A stretch of DNA of 45,051 nt from a virus: IMG/VR virus record IMGVR_UViG_3300038450_000158, positions 1 to 45,051 of that record; one strand, given 5' to 3'. Positions 22,088 to 29,412 of the stretch are shown here, piece by piece. A program made the position numbers and the translations under genes. Under the pieces are notes generated by a model. It worked only from the letters and a program-made list of their open reading frames with translations. It did no database searches and was not told the origin of the DNA. Each line of letters begins with the position of its first letter. Positions within the stretch are counted from its first letter, which is position 1.

Positions 22088-22330
22088 TTTACCAATGTTA
22101 TCAAAATTAGTTAAGATTACCCATTTTTACTAAATGACAAATTTGTTACCGAGATTACCGGGTTTTGACCATTTGTTACCATGTCGCGGATAACTTGTTA
22201 CCATCTAGGTTTGGCATACTCGGTGCAATTATATAACCGGGCGCGCGCACGCGGTTAACCGCACGGTTAATCCACGCAGTTAATATATTTTAAATGCAAA
22301 AGCGATAAAGGCAAAACCAAGGACTTTATA
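22088..22330. repeat. Iteron-like region, candidate replication origin
   Basis: Gene-free stretch before the helicase gene. ATTTGTTACC occurs at 22141-22150 and 22171-22180, and CTTGTTACC at 22194-22202. A second set, consensus CRCRGTTAAY, occurs three times from about 22250 to 22285, the first copy as the palindrome GCGGTTAACCGC (22251-22262). The repeats flank an AT-rich segment. Direct repeats next to a helicase gene are typical of phage or plasmid origins. Confidence 0.5.
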
Positions 22331-23680
22331 ATGGTAAAAACCCAGCAAAAGCCCATAGAATCTAAAGAAGCTGAACAAACCGTGTTGGGTAGTCTGCTTA
22401 TAGACCCCCAAAAAATTGCAGAGGTACTAGAAAAAATCAGAGCAGAGGATTTTTATTATTCCAATCATCAACTGATATTCAAAGCCATGACCGATTTAGA
22501 AGAATCCGGGGCACCCATTGATTACCGATCTGTATGCGTGGCCTTAACCGAATCAGGGAAATTAGTCGAAGCTGGAGGCATGGATTTTTTGGTGAAGCTC
22601 TCAGAAGAGGTTGGTCATGCCGCTAATCTTTCCCACTTTGTCAATATAGTACATGAAAAATCTACATTAAGGCGATTAGCCGAGATTAGCAGCAAAATAT
22701 ATCACGCCTGCCATGAAGGGCGGAAACCCGATGAATTAATTATAAAGGCTCAGGAAAAATTAGCGGAGTTGTCAGCCGGAGCAGGCTGTAAAAGCGGCAA
22801 TCTAACCGCGAAGGTTAGAGACTGGATTAAAATATCGCCTGGACAATTTGAAGTGCGGCAGATTTATAACGATTTGGCGATTATTGCGCCTGGGGATAAA
22901 AAGACGGTTCTTATGGCTCTTGGCCGCGCTGAAAAAGAAGATTTAATTGACAAAATTCCTGGCAAACGTGGTCATTACCGGATTAAGGAAACTAATGTAA
23001 ATAAAATAGATTTTCTTCATGCCGATCCTTCCAACTGGCTGGACCTCAAATTGCCGTTGGAGATTGATAAATATGTAAGACTGTTTCCCTCTAATATTGT
23101 AATAATTGCAGGGGAGAAAGGGATAGGCAAAACCTCATTTTGTTTAGATATGACACGGATGAATAAAACAAGATTCCCTGTAAATTATTTATCAAGCGAA
23201 ATGGGACCAGAAGAATTACGTAACCGTTTAGAGAGATTTGAATTGCCGATAGAAGAATGGACGGTAGTCAATTTTAGGGCAAGAAGAGATAATTTTGCTG
23301 ACCTGATAGAGCCTGATTCTATAAACGTAATTGATTATTTGGAAAAATACGATCAATTTTGGACTATCGCTTCGGATATTTGTGGGGTATTCGATAAATT
23401 AAATAAAGGGATATGTTTTATAGCTATCCAGAAAGATACGGGAGCGGAATCAGGCCGAGGAGGTATGTTTACTAGGGAAAAATGTAGGCTGCATTTGGCG
23501 CTATCTAGGAAAAAGGACCCGATTAAAGGAGTAGTCAATGAGGCCAAGATAGATGATGTGAAGGTCTTCGCCATGCCCGGGTATAACCCGAATGGCCTTG
23601 TTTTAAAATATAAGTTAATCCAAGGCGCAAGATTTTCACTGGCAGAAACAGGTATTAGCAATGGAAAGGAAGGGTGGTAA
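22331..23680 (+). CDS. Composite DnaB-like replicative helicase/loader
   Basis: 449 residues. Residues 8-115 are the DnaB N-terminal (primase-contact) domain (EAEQTVLGSLLIDP, EDFYYSNHQLIFKAM). Residues 155-222 read as a winged helix (VRDWIKISPGQFEVRQIY ... GKRGHYRIKE). From about 240 there is a RecA-like ATPase with Walker A GEKGIGKT at 261-268. Classical DnaB has no winged helix between the domains, and its usual linker and hairpin blocks are missing. The candidate origin lies directly upstream. It is probably the phage replication motor or a loader fused to a DNA-binding part. Confidence 0.7.
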   Translation: MVKTQQKPIESKEAEQTVLGSLLIDPQKIAEVLEKIRAEDFYYSNHQLIFKAMTDLEESGAPIDYRSVCVALTESGKLVEAGGMDFLVKLSEEVGHAANLSHFVNIVHEKSTLRRLAEISSKIYHACHEGRKPDELIIKAQEKLAELSAGAGCKSGNLTAKVRDWIKISPGQFEVRQIYNDLAIIAPGDKKTVLMALGRAEKEDLIDKIPGKRGHYRIKETNVNKIDFLHADPSNWLDLKLPLEIDKYVRLFPSNIVIIAGEKGIGKTSFCLDMTRMNKTRFPVNYLSSEMGPEELRNRLERFELPIEEWTVVNFRARRDNFADLIEPDSINVIDYLEKYDQFWTIASDICGVFDKLNKGICFIAIQKDTGAESGRGGMFTREKCRLHLALSRKKDPIKGVVNEAKIDDVKVFAMPGYNPNGLVLKYKLIQGARFSLAETGISNGKEGW

Positions 23681-23884
23681 ATGAAACCCTGTCCCCATCT
23701 GATTAACGGCAAGTGCGGCCATTTCTCATCGCTGCTTCAAGGCCGGCCATACCTTCAATGCGAATCTGTGCGCCTCATCAGGAATGGCTGCCAACTCAAG
23801 GTAGTTAGTCCCGGCGCGGCACCGGACGAGGGCCTGGCGGGGGAGATTAAACAGGGTTTAGAGAACACAGCAAAGGGAGCTTAA
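23681..23884 (+). CDS. Small Cys-containing protein, unknown
   Basis: 67 residues beginning MKPCPHLINGKCGHF with further Cys at about 27 and 37, so one zinc site is possible. It starts on the base following the helicase stop. Not recognised. Confidence 0.45.
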   Translation: MKPCPHLINGKCGHFSSLLQGRPYLQCESVRLIRNGCQLKVVSPGAAPDEGLAGEIKQGLENTAKGA

Positions 23885-23886
23885 TT

Positions 23887-24111
23887 ATGGCTATTCGCAT
23901 TGAGACCAAAGAGGGCAAGCTGGTGGTGGAATATGGAGTTACAGAAATTTCTACTCGCAAGCAGAAATTTCTTTACAGGCTAAAGGGCACTGAACTACAC
24001 CCCATGGCTTATTTCAAGGCTGATGCTGATGCCGAAGAATTTAAAGACTTTTTGAATAAGATAGGGAGCCTTATCAAGGGTATGCGGGTGGAGCGGGAAG
24101 GGGAGATGTGA
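23887..24111 (+). CDS. Small protein, unknown
   Basis: 74 residues: beta-rich first half (IRIETKEGKLVVEYGVTEIS) and a helical second half. Two bases after the previous gene; its stop shares one base with the next ATG. No motif recognised. Confidence 0.45.
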   Translation: MAIRIETKEGKLVVEYGVTEISTRKQKFLYRLKGTELHPMAYFKADADAEEFKDFLNKIGSLIKGMRVEREGEM

Positions 24112-24299
24112 TGGCTAAATCCTGCTGGACTTGTGATAACTGGTTGCCCGAACCCTGGGATTTAATGCCGGAGCAGCGGGACGCTTGGTGCATTATCAAA
24201 TCTAAGCGTACCCTTTCTGATGATTTGTGCGGTGAACACAATAAAACCGGACCATTTGACGTCCTAACTGGGAGACCCTGGGTGCCTAAAAAGGATTAA
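24111..24299 (+). CDS. Small Cys/Trp protein
   Basis: 62 residues from ATG 24111 (an in-frame GTG 24108 precedes it). SCWTCDNWLPEPWDL, AWCIIKS and LCGEH give four cysteines for a zinc site, a pattern seen in small phage proteins with CxxC and a later C-x-H. Ribosome site GGAAGGGGAG. Confidence 0.5.
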   Translation: MAKSCWTCDNWLPEPWDLMPEQRDAWCIIKSKRTLSDDLCGEHNKTGPFDVLTGRPWVPKKD

Positions 24300-24311
24300 G
24301 CGAGGAAAGTA

Positions 24312-24512
24312 ATGTTTGATAATCTGCGCTTTAGTTATGATAAGGCTTTCAGTTATCACAAAATGGTAGGGACCATTGATGGTCACTTTTTCAGTCGGCG
24401 CATTTATGATATAGGAACGGGCAAACCCTATATTCTTATCAGCAATGAGAAATATTATTTAATGCTTGTTAGAAAAGAATCATTAGAAATGCTTATTGAG
24501 GATTTAAGATGA
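24312..24512 (+). CDS. Small protein, unknown
   Basis: 66 residues; AGCGAGGAAAG precedes the ATG. Aromatic-rich beta-type composition. Its stop overlaps the methyltransferase start (ATGA), so it may be a partner or simply a packed neighbour. Confidence 0.45.
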   Translation: MFDNLRFSYDKAFSYHKMVGTIDGHFFSRRIYDIGTGKPYILISNEKYYLMLVRKESLEMLIEDLR

Positions 24513-25297
24513 GTTGGCCTGATGATTATATCCCTAACGGCTTCACGCCATTTCACATTGAGGATGCTGGCATAATCTTCAACTGTGATTGCCAAGAGAT
24601 TCTGCCCAAGTTCCCTGATAACTGCATTGATTTAAGCATAACCAGCCCGCCCTATAATGTTGGCTTAGATTACGGAAACGGCTGGGCAAAAGATAGATTG
24701 AATGTTAGTGAATATAAAAATCATGCAGATTCTATAATGGTTTATTTAAATAGAATAACCAAAACAGGGGGTAGGTTCTGTATTGAAATTGGTGGAAGTG
24801 GTAGAAACCTGCCATTATCCTGGATTTGGCAGGATGCAGCATATAAAGCTCAATGGGGATTATTTAGTGAGATAACTATTCCTCATCGCAAAACTAATCC
24901 AACGGCGTGGGGGAGTTATCTAAAAGCAGACAATGTTTATACAATTCCTAATTTCCACATGGCATATATCTTTTATAAAGATTTAGAACGGAAAGAGGGC
25001 GATGTTACTGAAATCACGAAAGAGGAATTTGTTGAATGGACACGCGGCTATTGGAAAATAAATTATTCAGGCCGAGAAACTAATCATCCCGCGGAATTTC
25101 CCAAAGAATTACCAGCAAGGTTTATGAAATTGGTGGGTCATAGCTCCGATGTTATATTGGATTTTTATCTTGGTTCAGGGACAACTGCAGTAGCCGCCAA
25201 GGAATTAGGCCGCAAGTTTATCGGAGTGGAGATTAGTGAGGAGTATTGCGCCCTTTCGGTTAAGAGGTTGAGGCAAGGAGTAATGAACTTCGGATGA
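24509..25297 (+). CDS. DNA methyltransferase, beta-type N6-A or N4-C
   Basis: 262 residues. Catalytic motif ITSPPYNVG (45-50) precedes motif I ILDFYLGSGTTAVAA near residue 220 and GVEISEEYCALS, the order of class beta amino-methyltransferases. The region between is the target-recognition part. SPPY rather than DPPY occurs in both N4-cytosine and some N6-adenine enzymes. No cognate restriction gene is nearby, so it is probably an orphan enzyme for protection or regulation. Confidence 0.8.
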   Translation: MSWPDDYIPNGFTPFHIEDAGIIFNCDCQEILPKFPDNCIDLSITSPPYNVGLDYGNGWAKDRLNVSEYKNHADSIMVYLNRITKTGGRFCIEIGGSGRNLPLSWIWQDAAYKAQWGLFSEITIPHRKTNPTAWGSYLKADNVYTIPNFHMAYIFYKDLERKEGDVTEITKEEFVEWTRGYWKINYSGRETNHPAEFPKELPARFMKLVGHSSDVILDFYLGSGTTAVAAKELGRKFIGVEISEEYCALSVKRLRQGVMNFG

Positions 25298-25312
25298 GAA
25301 GGAAAAGAAGAT

Positions 25313-25492
25313 ATGATGCTTTATATAGCTTTACTAATTAGCGCAGCGGGATTCTTTATGTGGGGGTTTTATTACTGTCGCTATAAGACTTTTATGCGAC
25401 TTAAAAACTTTATTGGTAAAGGCAAGCTGGATTACTTCATAGTTTTGCAGATTCTTGCAAATGATCTGCCTAAAAAGGAAAAGGAGAAATGA
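25313..25492 (+). CDS. Small single-span membrane protein
   Basis: 59 residues; GGAAAAGAAG before the ATG. N-terminal transmembrane helix (LYIALLISAAGFFMWGFYY), then a basic cytoplasmic tail. Its stop overlaps the next gene (ATGA). Not recognised. Confidence 0.5.
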   Translation: MMLYIALLISAAGFFMWGFYYCRYKTFMRLKNFIGKGKLDYFIVLQILANDLPKKEKEK

Positions 25493-25695
25493 TGAGCTGT
25501 ATTCCATTGGATAAAAAGCCTCAATGCAAGTGGTTAACCTGTATTGCAGGAATGGGCGTAGCAGGCATGGGCGTCTGTTTTTTGCACGGGGACACGGATA
25601 ACCCCAAGTGCTCCAAATATGAAAATGAAACGGAATTTTTAGAGAGGTGGAAGAATGCTGACGAAAACCTGTCCAGTCTGCAAGGAAGTATTTGA
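25489..25695 (+). CDS. Small Cys-rich protein, unknown
   Basis: 68 residues with five cysteines (CIPLDKKPQCKWLTCIAG ... VCFLHG ... PKCSKY). Coupled to the membrane protein upstream and overlapping the next gene by about 40 bases. Ribosome site AAAAGGAGAA. Confidence 0.45.
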   Translation: MMSCIPLDKKPQCKWLTCIAGMGVAGMGVCFLHGDTDNPKCSKYENETEFLERWKNADENLSSLQGSI

Positions 25696-26011
25696 GACAA
25701 TTTATGCCCATCAAATTTACAACAAAAAACGGTGTGCCAACCTGGCTAACCGGCAGCGCCAGAAATTAAACGGGAAACATTACGAGTCGTCTATACATGA
25801 CGGTAACTGGGGGTTTGAGCGGGAAGCTGATTATATTTTGCACCTTGGCACAAACCATTGGAGCGGGGCTGCTATGTCTCGGCGAGAACTTCTGCTGAGT
25901 TATATTAATACCATCCATCTCCGGACCGCTCCGTGGTGGCACAAGGTTTATAATTATGCCTGCAAGCTCTATCAAGAAGAGTTTGGGGAGAGGGGGATGC
26001 AGCGGGGATAA
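25655..26011 (+). CDS. Zinc-knuckle protein, unknown
   Basis: 118 residues. An N-terminal CPVCKEVF ... KRCANL motif (Cys4-like, treble-clef style) is followed by a helical domain ending in ARG-rich residues. The start ATG lies within the previous gene. Last gene of the rightward replication operon, followed by a hairpin that terminates the opposite strand. Confidence 0.5.
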   Translation: MLTKTCPVCKEVFETIYAHQIYNKKRCANLANRQRQKLNGKHYESSIHDGNWGFEREADYILHLGTNHWSGAAMSRRELLLSYINTIHLRTAPWWHKVYNYACKLYQEEFGERGMQRG

Positions 26012-26044
26012 AAAAAGAGAGCCAGGGCTTGCGGTCCCCGGCTC
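26010..26044 (-). terminator. Intrinsic terminator for leftward operon
   Basis: On the minus strand GAGCCGGGG pairs with CCCTGGCTC (one G-U pair, 9-base stem, 8-base loop) and is followed by TC and a run of T's (26016-26010). It stops transcription coming from 27.8 kb. The hairpin may also act for the rightward operon. Confidence 0.8.
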
Positions 26045-26057
26045 CCGGGGTAGTGGG

Positions 26058-26264
26058 TTAAACCAGATTTTTAAAAGATGCTTTAAATTGGCTGTCTGCG
26101 GCTTTCCTCGCATGAGCTTCTGCCATCGCTGCTTTTTTAGTGCGAAACCAGTCACCCGCCCAACAACCGGGGCCGTCTGAAGCAGGTTCACCAGAGCGGT
26201 AAACTTCTCCGCCAAACCAAGGGTGGGAACCTGTGCCTTTGTAAACTCCGAAATATTTATCCAT
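26058..26264 (-). CDS. Small Trp/Gly-rich protein, unknown
   Basis: 68 residues. First half with HPWFGGEVYRSGE, second half a basic Ala-rich helix (KKAAMAEAHARKAADSQF). Ribosome site AGGAGGCAGGAAG upstream. Last gene before the terminator. Confidence 0.5.
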   Translation of the reverse strand: MDKYFGVYKGTGSHPWFGGEVYRSGEPASDGPGCWAGDWFRTKKAAMAEAHARKAADSQFKASFKNLV

Positions 26265-26276
26265 CTTCCTGCCTCC

Positions 26277-26495
26277 TTACTCGATTGATACCGGAAAGGT
26301 TATCGTCTCTCCCGCCGCAATCCGTCTCTTGATCCGGCGGACCTCGGGGTGGGTGCCTCGTGCTCTCTCTCGGTGCATGTCACAACGCACCCAATGATTT
26401 CGTTCTTCTCGGGTACGGAAGCGATTGATAAATTCCAAAGTACCCGCTCCTTCTTGGGGTTGGAAATGCTTAGCCCAAAACCATTGTTTCCTCAT
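26277..26495 (-). CDS. Small basic protein, unknown
   Basis: 72 residues, Arg/Trp-rich (RFRTREERNHWVRCDMHRER). Probably nucleic-acid contacting because of charge, but no family is recognised. GGAGGG lies upstream of the start. Confidence 0.5.
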   Translation of the reverse strand: MRKQWFWAKHFQPQEGAGTLEFINRFRTREERNHWVRCDMHRERARGTHPEVRRIKRRIAAGETITFPVSIE

Positions 26496-26553
26496 CTTTA
26501 AAACCCTCCTGTGGCTTCACCTAAGCTCCGTGGTGAGGCGATTGGGGTGGGGG

Positions 26554-26760
26554 TTAGCTCTCATGGTCATCCACAGTAATTTGGGCATCTATAGCTTCCC
26601 GGTAATATTGGCGGAAGGGAATGCCGATCTCCCGCGCTTCCCTTGCTATTTCGCGTCGGTTTAAATAACTGGCGGCGCAACGCCTCGCAGTTGCAATGCT
26701 CCGGTGCCTGTGACCGCATGATTCCCGGTTCCCGACTCTATAATTTATCATCGTCTCCAT
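26554..26760 (-). CDS. Small protein with CGHRH motif
   Basis: 68 residues. ESCGHRHRSIATARRCAAS recalls small phage proteins where C-x-H-x-H and a following Arg-rich helix form a minimal zinc site. The remainder is helical. Ribosome site AAAGAGGATGGAGACG. Confidence 0.5.
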   Translation of the reverse strand: METMINYRVGNRESCGHRHRSIATARRCAASYLNRREIAREAREIGIPFRQYYREAIDAQITVDDHES

Positions 26761-26801
26761 CCTCTTTCTTGGAGGCCGGCCACCCGGCCTCCTGGTGGGG
26801 G

Positions 26802-27152
26802 TTAATTGCTGGCAGCCTTGAGATACTTTTCCGGGAAGCTGATGTTATAGCTGATGCGGCCACCATATTCCCCGGTTCTGCCAGTGATTTCTCGGAGTCT
26901 TTTGTCGAGGTCAACAGAAACGCGGCGCCATTCAATCTGACATTCTTCGCAGGTTTCAGGAAACTTTCGTCCCTCATTTTCTTGCTGGCATCGGCAGGTT
27001 CCGGGTCTAGGTATATTGCAATAAATTTCTAACCAACCCCAGGCAGTCCCGGTCCCGTGTCCAACCCGTATATTAGGATAATCCCTCACTAGGGCTTTCT
27101 TGACGGCCTTGGTTTCCTCTTTGTGGTTTTCAAACTTTCTCCATCCGCTCAT
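26802..27152 (-). CDS. Conserved phage protein with GHGTGTAWGW motif
   Basis: 116 residues. The VGHGTGTAWGWLEIYC block and a CRCQQ ... CEEC cysteine set resemble a small phage family in which the VxxGxGTAxGW strand is shared. Start supported by AAGGAGGGCAAGGCG. Function unknown. Confidence 0.55.
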   Translation of the reverse strand: MSGWRKFENHKEETKAVKKALVRDYPNIRVGHGTGTAWGWLEIYCNIPRPGTCRCQQENEGRKFPETCEECQIEWRRVSVDLDKRLREITGRTGEYGGRISYNISFPEKYLKAASN

Positions 27153-27184
27153 CGCCTTGCCCTCCTTGATTTTGCTTGCTTAAA

Positions 27185-27325
27185 TTATTTTCCCTTCTTT
27201 TCCTGCCGTGAAGTATCCCAATAAGGCGATTTGCACTTAGGACAGACCTTGGGGTGGTCCTGCTTTGTGGGCCAGGAGTGGCCGCAGCGAAAACACTCTT
27301 TGACTCGGATTTTAAACCAAGGCAT
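27185..27325 (-). CDS. 46-residue zinc ribbon protein
   Basis: ATG 27325 follows GAGGAAGAAGAAA. ECFRCGHSW ... KVCPKCKSPYW is a clean two-CxxC zinc ribbon. Such small ribbons bind nucleic acid or proteins. Fits exactly between its neighbours. Confidence 0.6.
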   Translation of the reverse strand: MPWFKIRVKECFRCGHSWPTKQDHPKVCPKCKSPYWDTSRQEKKGK

Positions 27326-27382
27326 TTTCTTCTTCCTCGCAAAAAAGCCCATTCCAACCCCGAAGGGTCAAGGTGGGATATG

Positions 27383-27514
27383 TTAGGTTTCTTTTTCCTT
27401 GGCAGCGTTTTTGCGTTTTTTATTAGCTTCTTTGGTAGCCTTCACCACTTTGCGTTGAGTTGCCGCCATGCGGACCGCCGCTTCCCAAACTTTTTCCCTA
27501 ATCTTCGCATCCAT
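27383..27514 (-). CDS. 43-residue basic helical protein
   Basis: The ATG at 27514 has AAAGGAGGATAAAGG at good spacing; an in-frame ATG at 27550 is possible. The protein is one Lys/Ala-rich helix. It is the first gene of the operon transcribed from the promoter at 27765-27794. Confidence 0.5.
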   Translation of the reverse strand: MDAKIREKVWEAAVRMAATQRKVVKATKEANKKRKNAAKEKET

Positions 27515-27764
27515 CCCTTTATCCTCCTTTTGAATTAAGTCGTTTATCATGGCTCTTGGTGGTGGACCAGCTTCCAACTGGGACTCGCACCCTTTTAACC
27601 GCCCAGTTTGTATCAAAGGTGGCCTTGGATCTTGCAATGTTGCGCCCCTTACCCCTGGGTGTGTCGCTTGTCTTGCCTGGACCAGCACCAGTTTACGGAC
27701 TTGCACCGACATCAAGAACCATGACAAAGAATTTAATTCGGTTTATCTATTTTTCTTGATTATT
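27515..27764 (-). other. 5' leader without supported gene
   Basis: About 250 bases between the promoter and the first gene. On the minus strand AACTGGG pairs with CCCAGTT (7 bases) around a 19-base loop, and two similar segments GGGTGCGAGTCCC and CGGTGCAAGTCCG lie about 100 bases apart. Open frames on both strands have no ribosome sites. May be a regulatory leader. Confidence 0.35.
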
Positions 27765-27794
27765 AGTATATGCACGACAGGGTATGCTTGTCAA
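27765..27794 (-). promoter_or_regulatory. Near-consensus sigma70 promoter
   Basis: Minus strand TTGACA (27794-27789) and TATACT (27770-27765) with an 18-base spacer. It drives the leftward block 27.5-26.0 kb that ends at the terminator at 26010-26044. Its strength suggests constitutive expression, possibly in the lysogen. Confidence 0.75.
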
Positions 27795-27927
27795 GTATGT
27801 CAATATCGTCCAAAGGTTGATTTTTGTGAAACTTTATGTTTTTTTCTGAGATGGATTTGATAGTTCGGAAATATAAAAATAGTTCAGGAGGGGGTGCAAA
27901 TCAGGACAAATTTTATGTCAGGTAGGA

Positions 27928-28497
27928 TTAAATGAGGCAAACTAATTTTTGTTCTCTATGCCACTTTATAATAATTTTGCGATTAACATTGAGAAGTTTC
28001 GCTAATTCAGTTGATGTATAACCATATAATTTTCGATATTTAGACATCATTGGTTTATTATACTTTCTATGACATTTCCGGCATAAAGGGATTAAATTAC
28101 TTGGCTTATGATTAGTTTTTGAGCCATCTTTATGGTGAACATCATTGGTAAATTCAGCGCATTCAATACATTTATAATTAAAGTCCTTCAATACTTTCAA
28201 ACGATTTCTTTTAAGTTCGGAGTAGTTTTTATATTCAAAAATGCCACCTTTCCAATGAGGATTCCTGTCTCCCATTAAATACCATCCCCGAGGTTCGCCA
28301 GCGGGTCTTTTGACAAGTCGGTGTTGAGCGCATAAAGGAGGATTCTTGGGTTTTGTGGTGCACTCTGGCCATTCACAATTCGGTTTGTGGGGTTTTGGTT
28401 TTAAGCTGCGCATATATTTGTAATAATGATTGATGCAAAACGATCTGCAACGAGCTGGTTTTTGACAATCAAAGATAGAACATAATTGTTTAGCCAT
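27928..28497 (-). CDS. HNH homing endonuclease with Cys-rich N-terminus
   Basis: 189 residues. N-terminal Cys/His clusters (LCSIFDCQKPARCRSFCINH, then CEWPECTTKPK), a GDRNPHWKGG block, an HNH core (CIECAEFTNDVHHKDGSKTN ... CRKCHRKY) and a C-terminal HTH (TSTELAKLLNVNRKIIIKWH). GGAGAGAATAT precedes the ATG. It stands beside the tRNA island. Confidence 0.8.
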   Translation of the reverse strand: MAKQLCSIFDCQKPARCRSFCINHYYKYMRSLKPKPHKPNCEWPECTTKPKNPPLCAQHRLVKRPAGEPRGWYLMGDRNPHWKGGIFEYKNYSELKRNRLKVLKDFNYKCIECAEFTNDVHHKDGSKTNHKPSNLIPLCRKCHRKYNKPMMSKYRKLYGYTSTELAKLLNVNRKIIIKWHREQKLVCLI

Positions 28498-28604
28498 ATA
28501 TTCTCTCCTTTAAAATGCGATGTAAACAAATTTAATTTAAAATGATAACGATGATTTGTCCACTACATTTGTCCTTTTTGGGGGTGTTTAGTGACAAGAG
28601 GGGG

Positions 28605-28634
28605 TTGACATTCTCTGAGAACCACATTTAAACT
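28605..28634 (+). promoter_or_regulatory. Promoter for the tRNA island
   Basis: TTGACA at 28605-28610 and TAAACT at 28629-28634 with an 18-base spacer. It lies about 40 bases before the first tRNA-like gene on the plus strand. Confidence 0.65.
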
Positions 28635-28675
28635 ATGGCTATGGATGGAAGGGTCATCTGACGGATGGGATTCGA

Positions 28676-28748
28676 TGCGGGAAGCCAAGGTGTGCCGTCA
28701 GGTCTCATAAGCCAGATTGTGGGGGTTCGATTCCCTCTCCCGCTACCA
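28676..28748 (+). tRNA. tRNA-Met-like (CAU), short D-arm
   Basis: The acceptor TGCGGGA/TCCCGCT has a T-T mismatch at the first pair. The anticodon arm CAGGT-CTCATAA-GCCAG has anticodon CAT and an A-A mismatch. The T-arm is GGGGG/CCCTC with a TTCGATT loop, and CCA is encoded. Only 16 bases separate acceptor and anticodon stems, so the D-arm is reduced. A CAU tRNA could be Met or, after modification, Ile2. Confidence 0.55.
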
Positions 28749-28760
28749 AACTATTTGCTA

Positions 28761-28782
28761 CCCCGCCTCGAAAGGGGCGGGG
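28761..28782 (+). other. GC-rich hairpin after the tRNA-Met-like gene
   Basis: CCCCGCC pairs with GGCGGGG across an 8-base loop. It lacks a T run. Possibly a processing or termination signal for the tRNA transcript. Confidence 0.45.
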
Positions 28783-28796
28783 ATGGATTTAAGACT

Positions 28797-29036
28797 ATGA
28801 ATGATCGAACGACAACAGGCGAAACCAGACGAGCCTCTGTAGCTCAAAAATCATTGACTTTTAAGGAAGTATTGTCGTGTTTTAAACAAGCAAATAAAGT
28901 AATTAATAAAAATGGCGATGTTGACATTGAGGTTTGGATAGGAACCAAAATGTATAGAATTGTGAGTGTAGGCCAATTTAATTTCGTACCTACGGTTACT
29001 TTAACATTGGCCGATGAACCAGAGCTTGCATTATAA
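28797..29036 (+). CDS. Small protein, unknown
   Basis: 79 residues from ATG 28797; the frame is open back through the tRNA, which is not coding. The core (SLTFKEVLSCFKQANKVINK ... DIEVWIGTKMYRIVS) looks like a compact alpha/beta domain. Only a weak ribosome site (GGGGATGG). It lies between two tRNA genes. Confidence 0.5.
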   Translation: MNDRTTTGETRRASVAQKSLTFKEVLSCFKQANKVINKNGDVDIEVWIGTKMYRIVSVGQFNFVPTVTLTLADEPELAL

Positions 29037-29038
29037 AC

Positions 29039-29114
29039 CGGGGTGTAGCTCAGTCAGCGGAGCGCCGGGCCTGGGACCCGGAGGTCGCAGGAGCGAAGCC
29101 TGCCGCCCCGACCA
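29039..29114 (+). tRNA. tRNA-Pro (UGG), second copy, degenerate T-loop
   Basis: Acceptor CGGGGTG/CGCCCCG, D-stem GCTC/GAGC, anticodon stem CCGGG/CCCGG with the same loop CCTGGGA as the other tRNA-Pro (C33), T-stem GCAGG/CCTGC with loop AGCGAAG instead of TTCGANT; A and CCA encoded. The altered T-loop makes full function doubtful. Only about two thirds identical to the copy at 20130-20206, so not a simple recent duplicate. Confidence 0.65.
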
Positions 29115-29412
29115 TATTGCCAAAATTATTGCCAATTTAACAAAAAGTTGAGTTTATGCATTTAGTTAGCTTGCCAAAATGTGTGTCAAAAATTGCAACT
29201 CGCTCCCATTGGCGAGATGGAGGGCAATGGGTGGTGGGACGGAGCGGTGAACTACCGCGCCCCCGTGTTCTCATTGGCACGTTAAACAACAATGACCGGT
29301 ACTTGGCCCGGGTAAGGCCCGGCTGTGATCCCGAGGTCGATAGGCATTCTGTGGCTGCAGCTCCAGTTTGCTTCGGGACGTTTTTTAAAGAGTCCGCGGA
29401 GGATGAAAAACA
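29115..29412. other. Gap with TGCCAAAAT sites
   Basis: No supported gene in about 300 bases. TGCCAAAAT occurs at 29118-29126 and 29172-29180, with a partial TGCCAAT at 29130. It is the same motif as upstream of the integrase block. A GCGGT/ACCGC hairpin lies near 29244-29260. An open frame 29156-29416 has the look of translated structured RNA. Confidence 0.35.

Noticed and set aside
27540-27720. Possible tRNA on the minus strand (GGGTGCGAGTCCC resembles a T-arm)
   Set aside because: No matching acceptor stem or anticodon arm could be built; treated as part of a leader.
27549-27860. 103-residue plus-strand open frame
   Set aside because: Crosses the strong minus-strand promoter and has no ribosome site; typical shadow composition.
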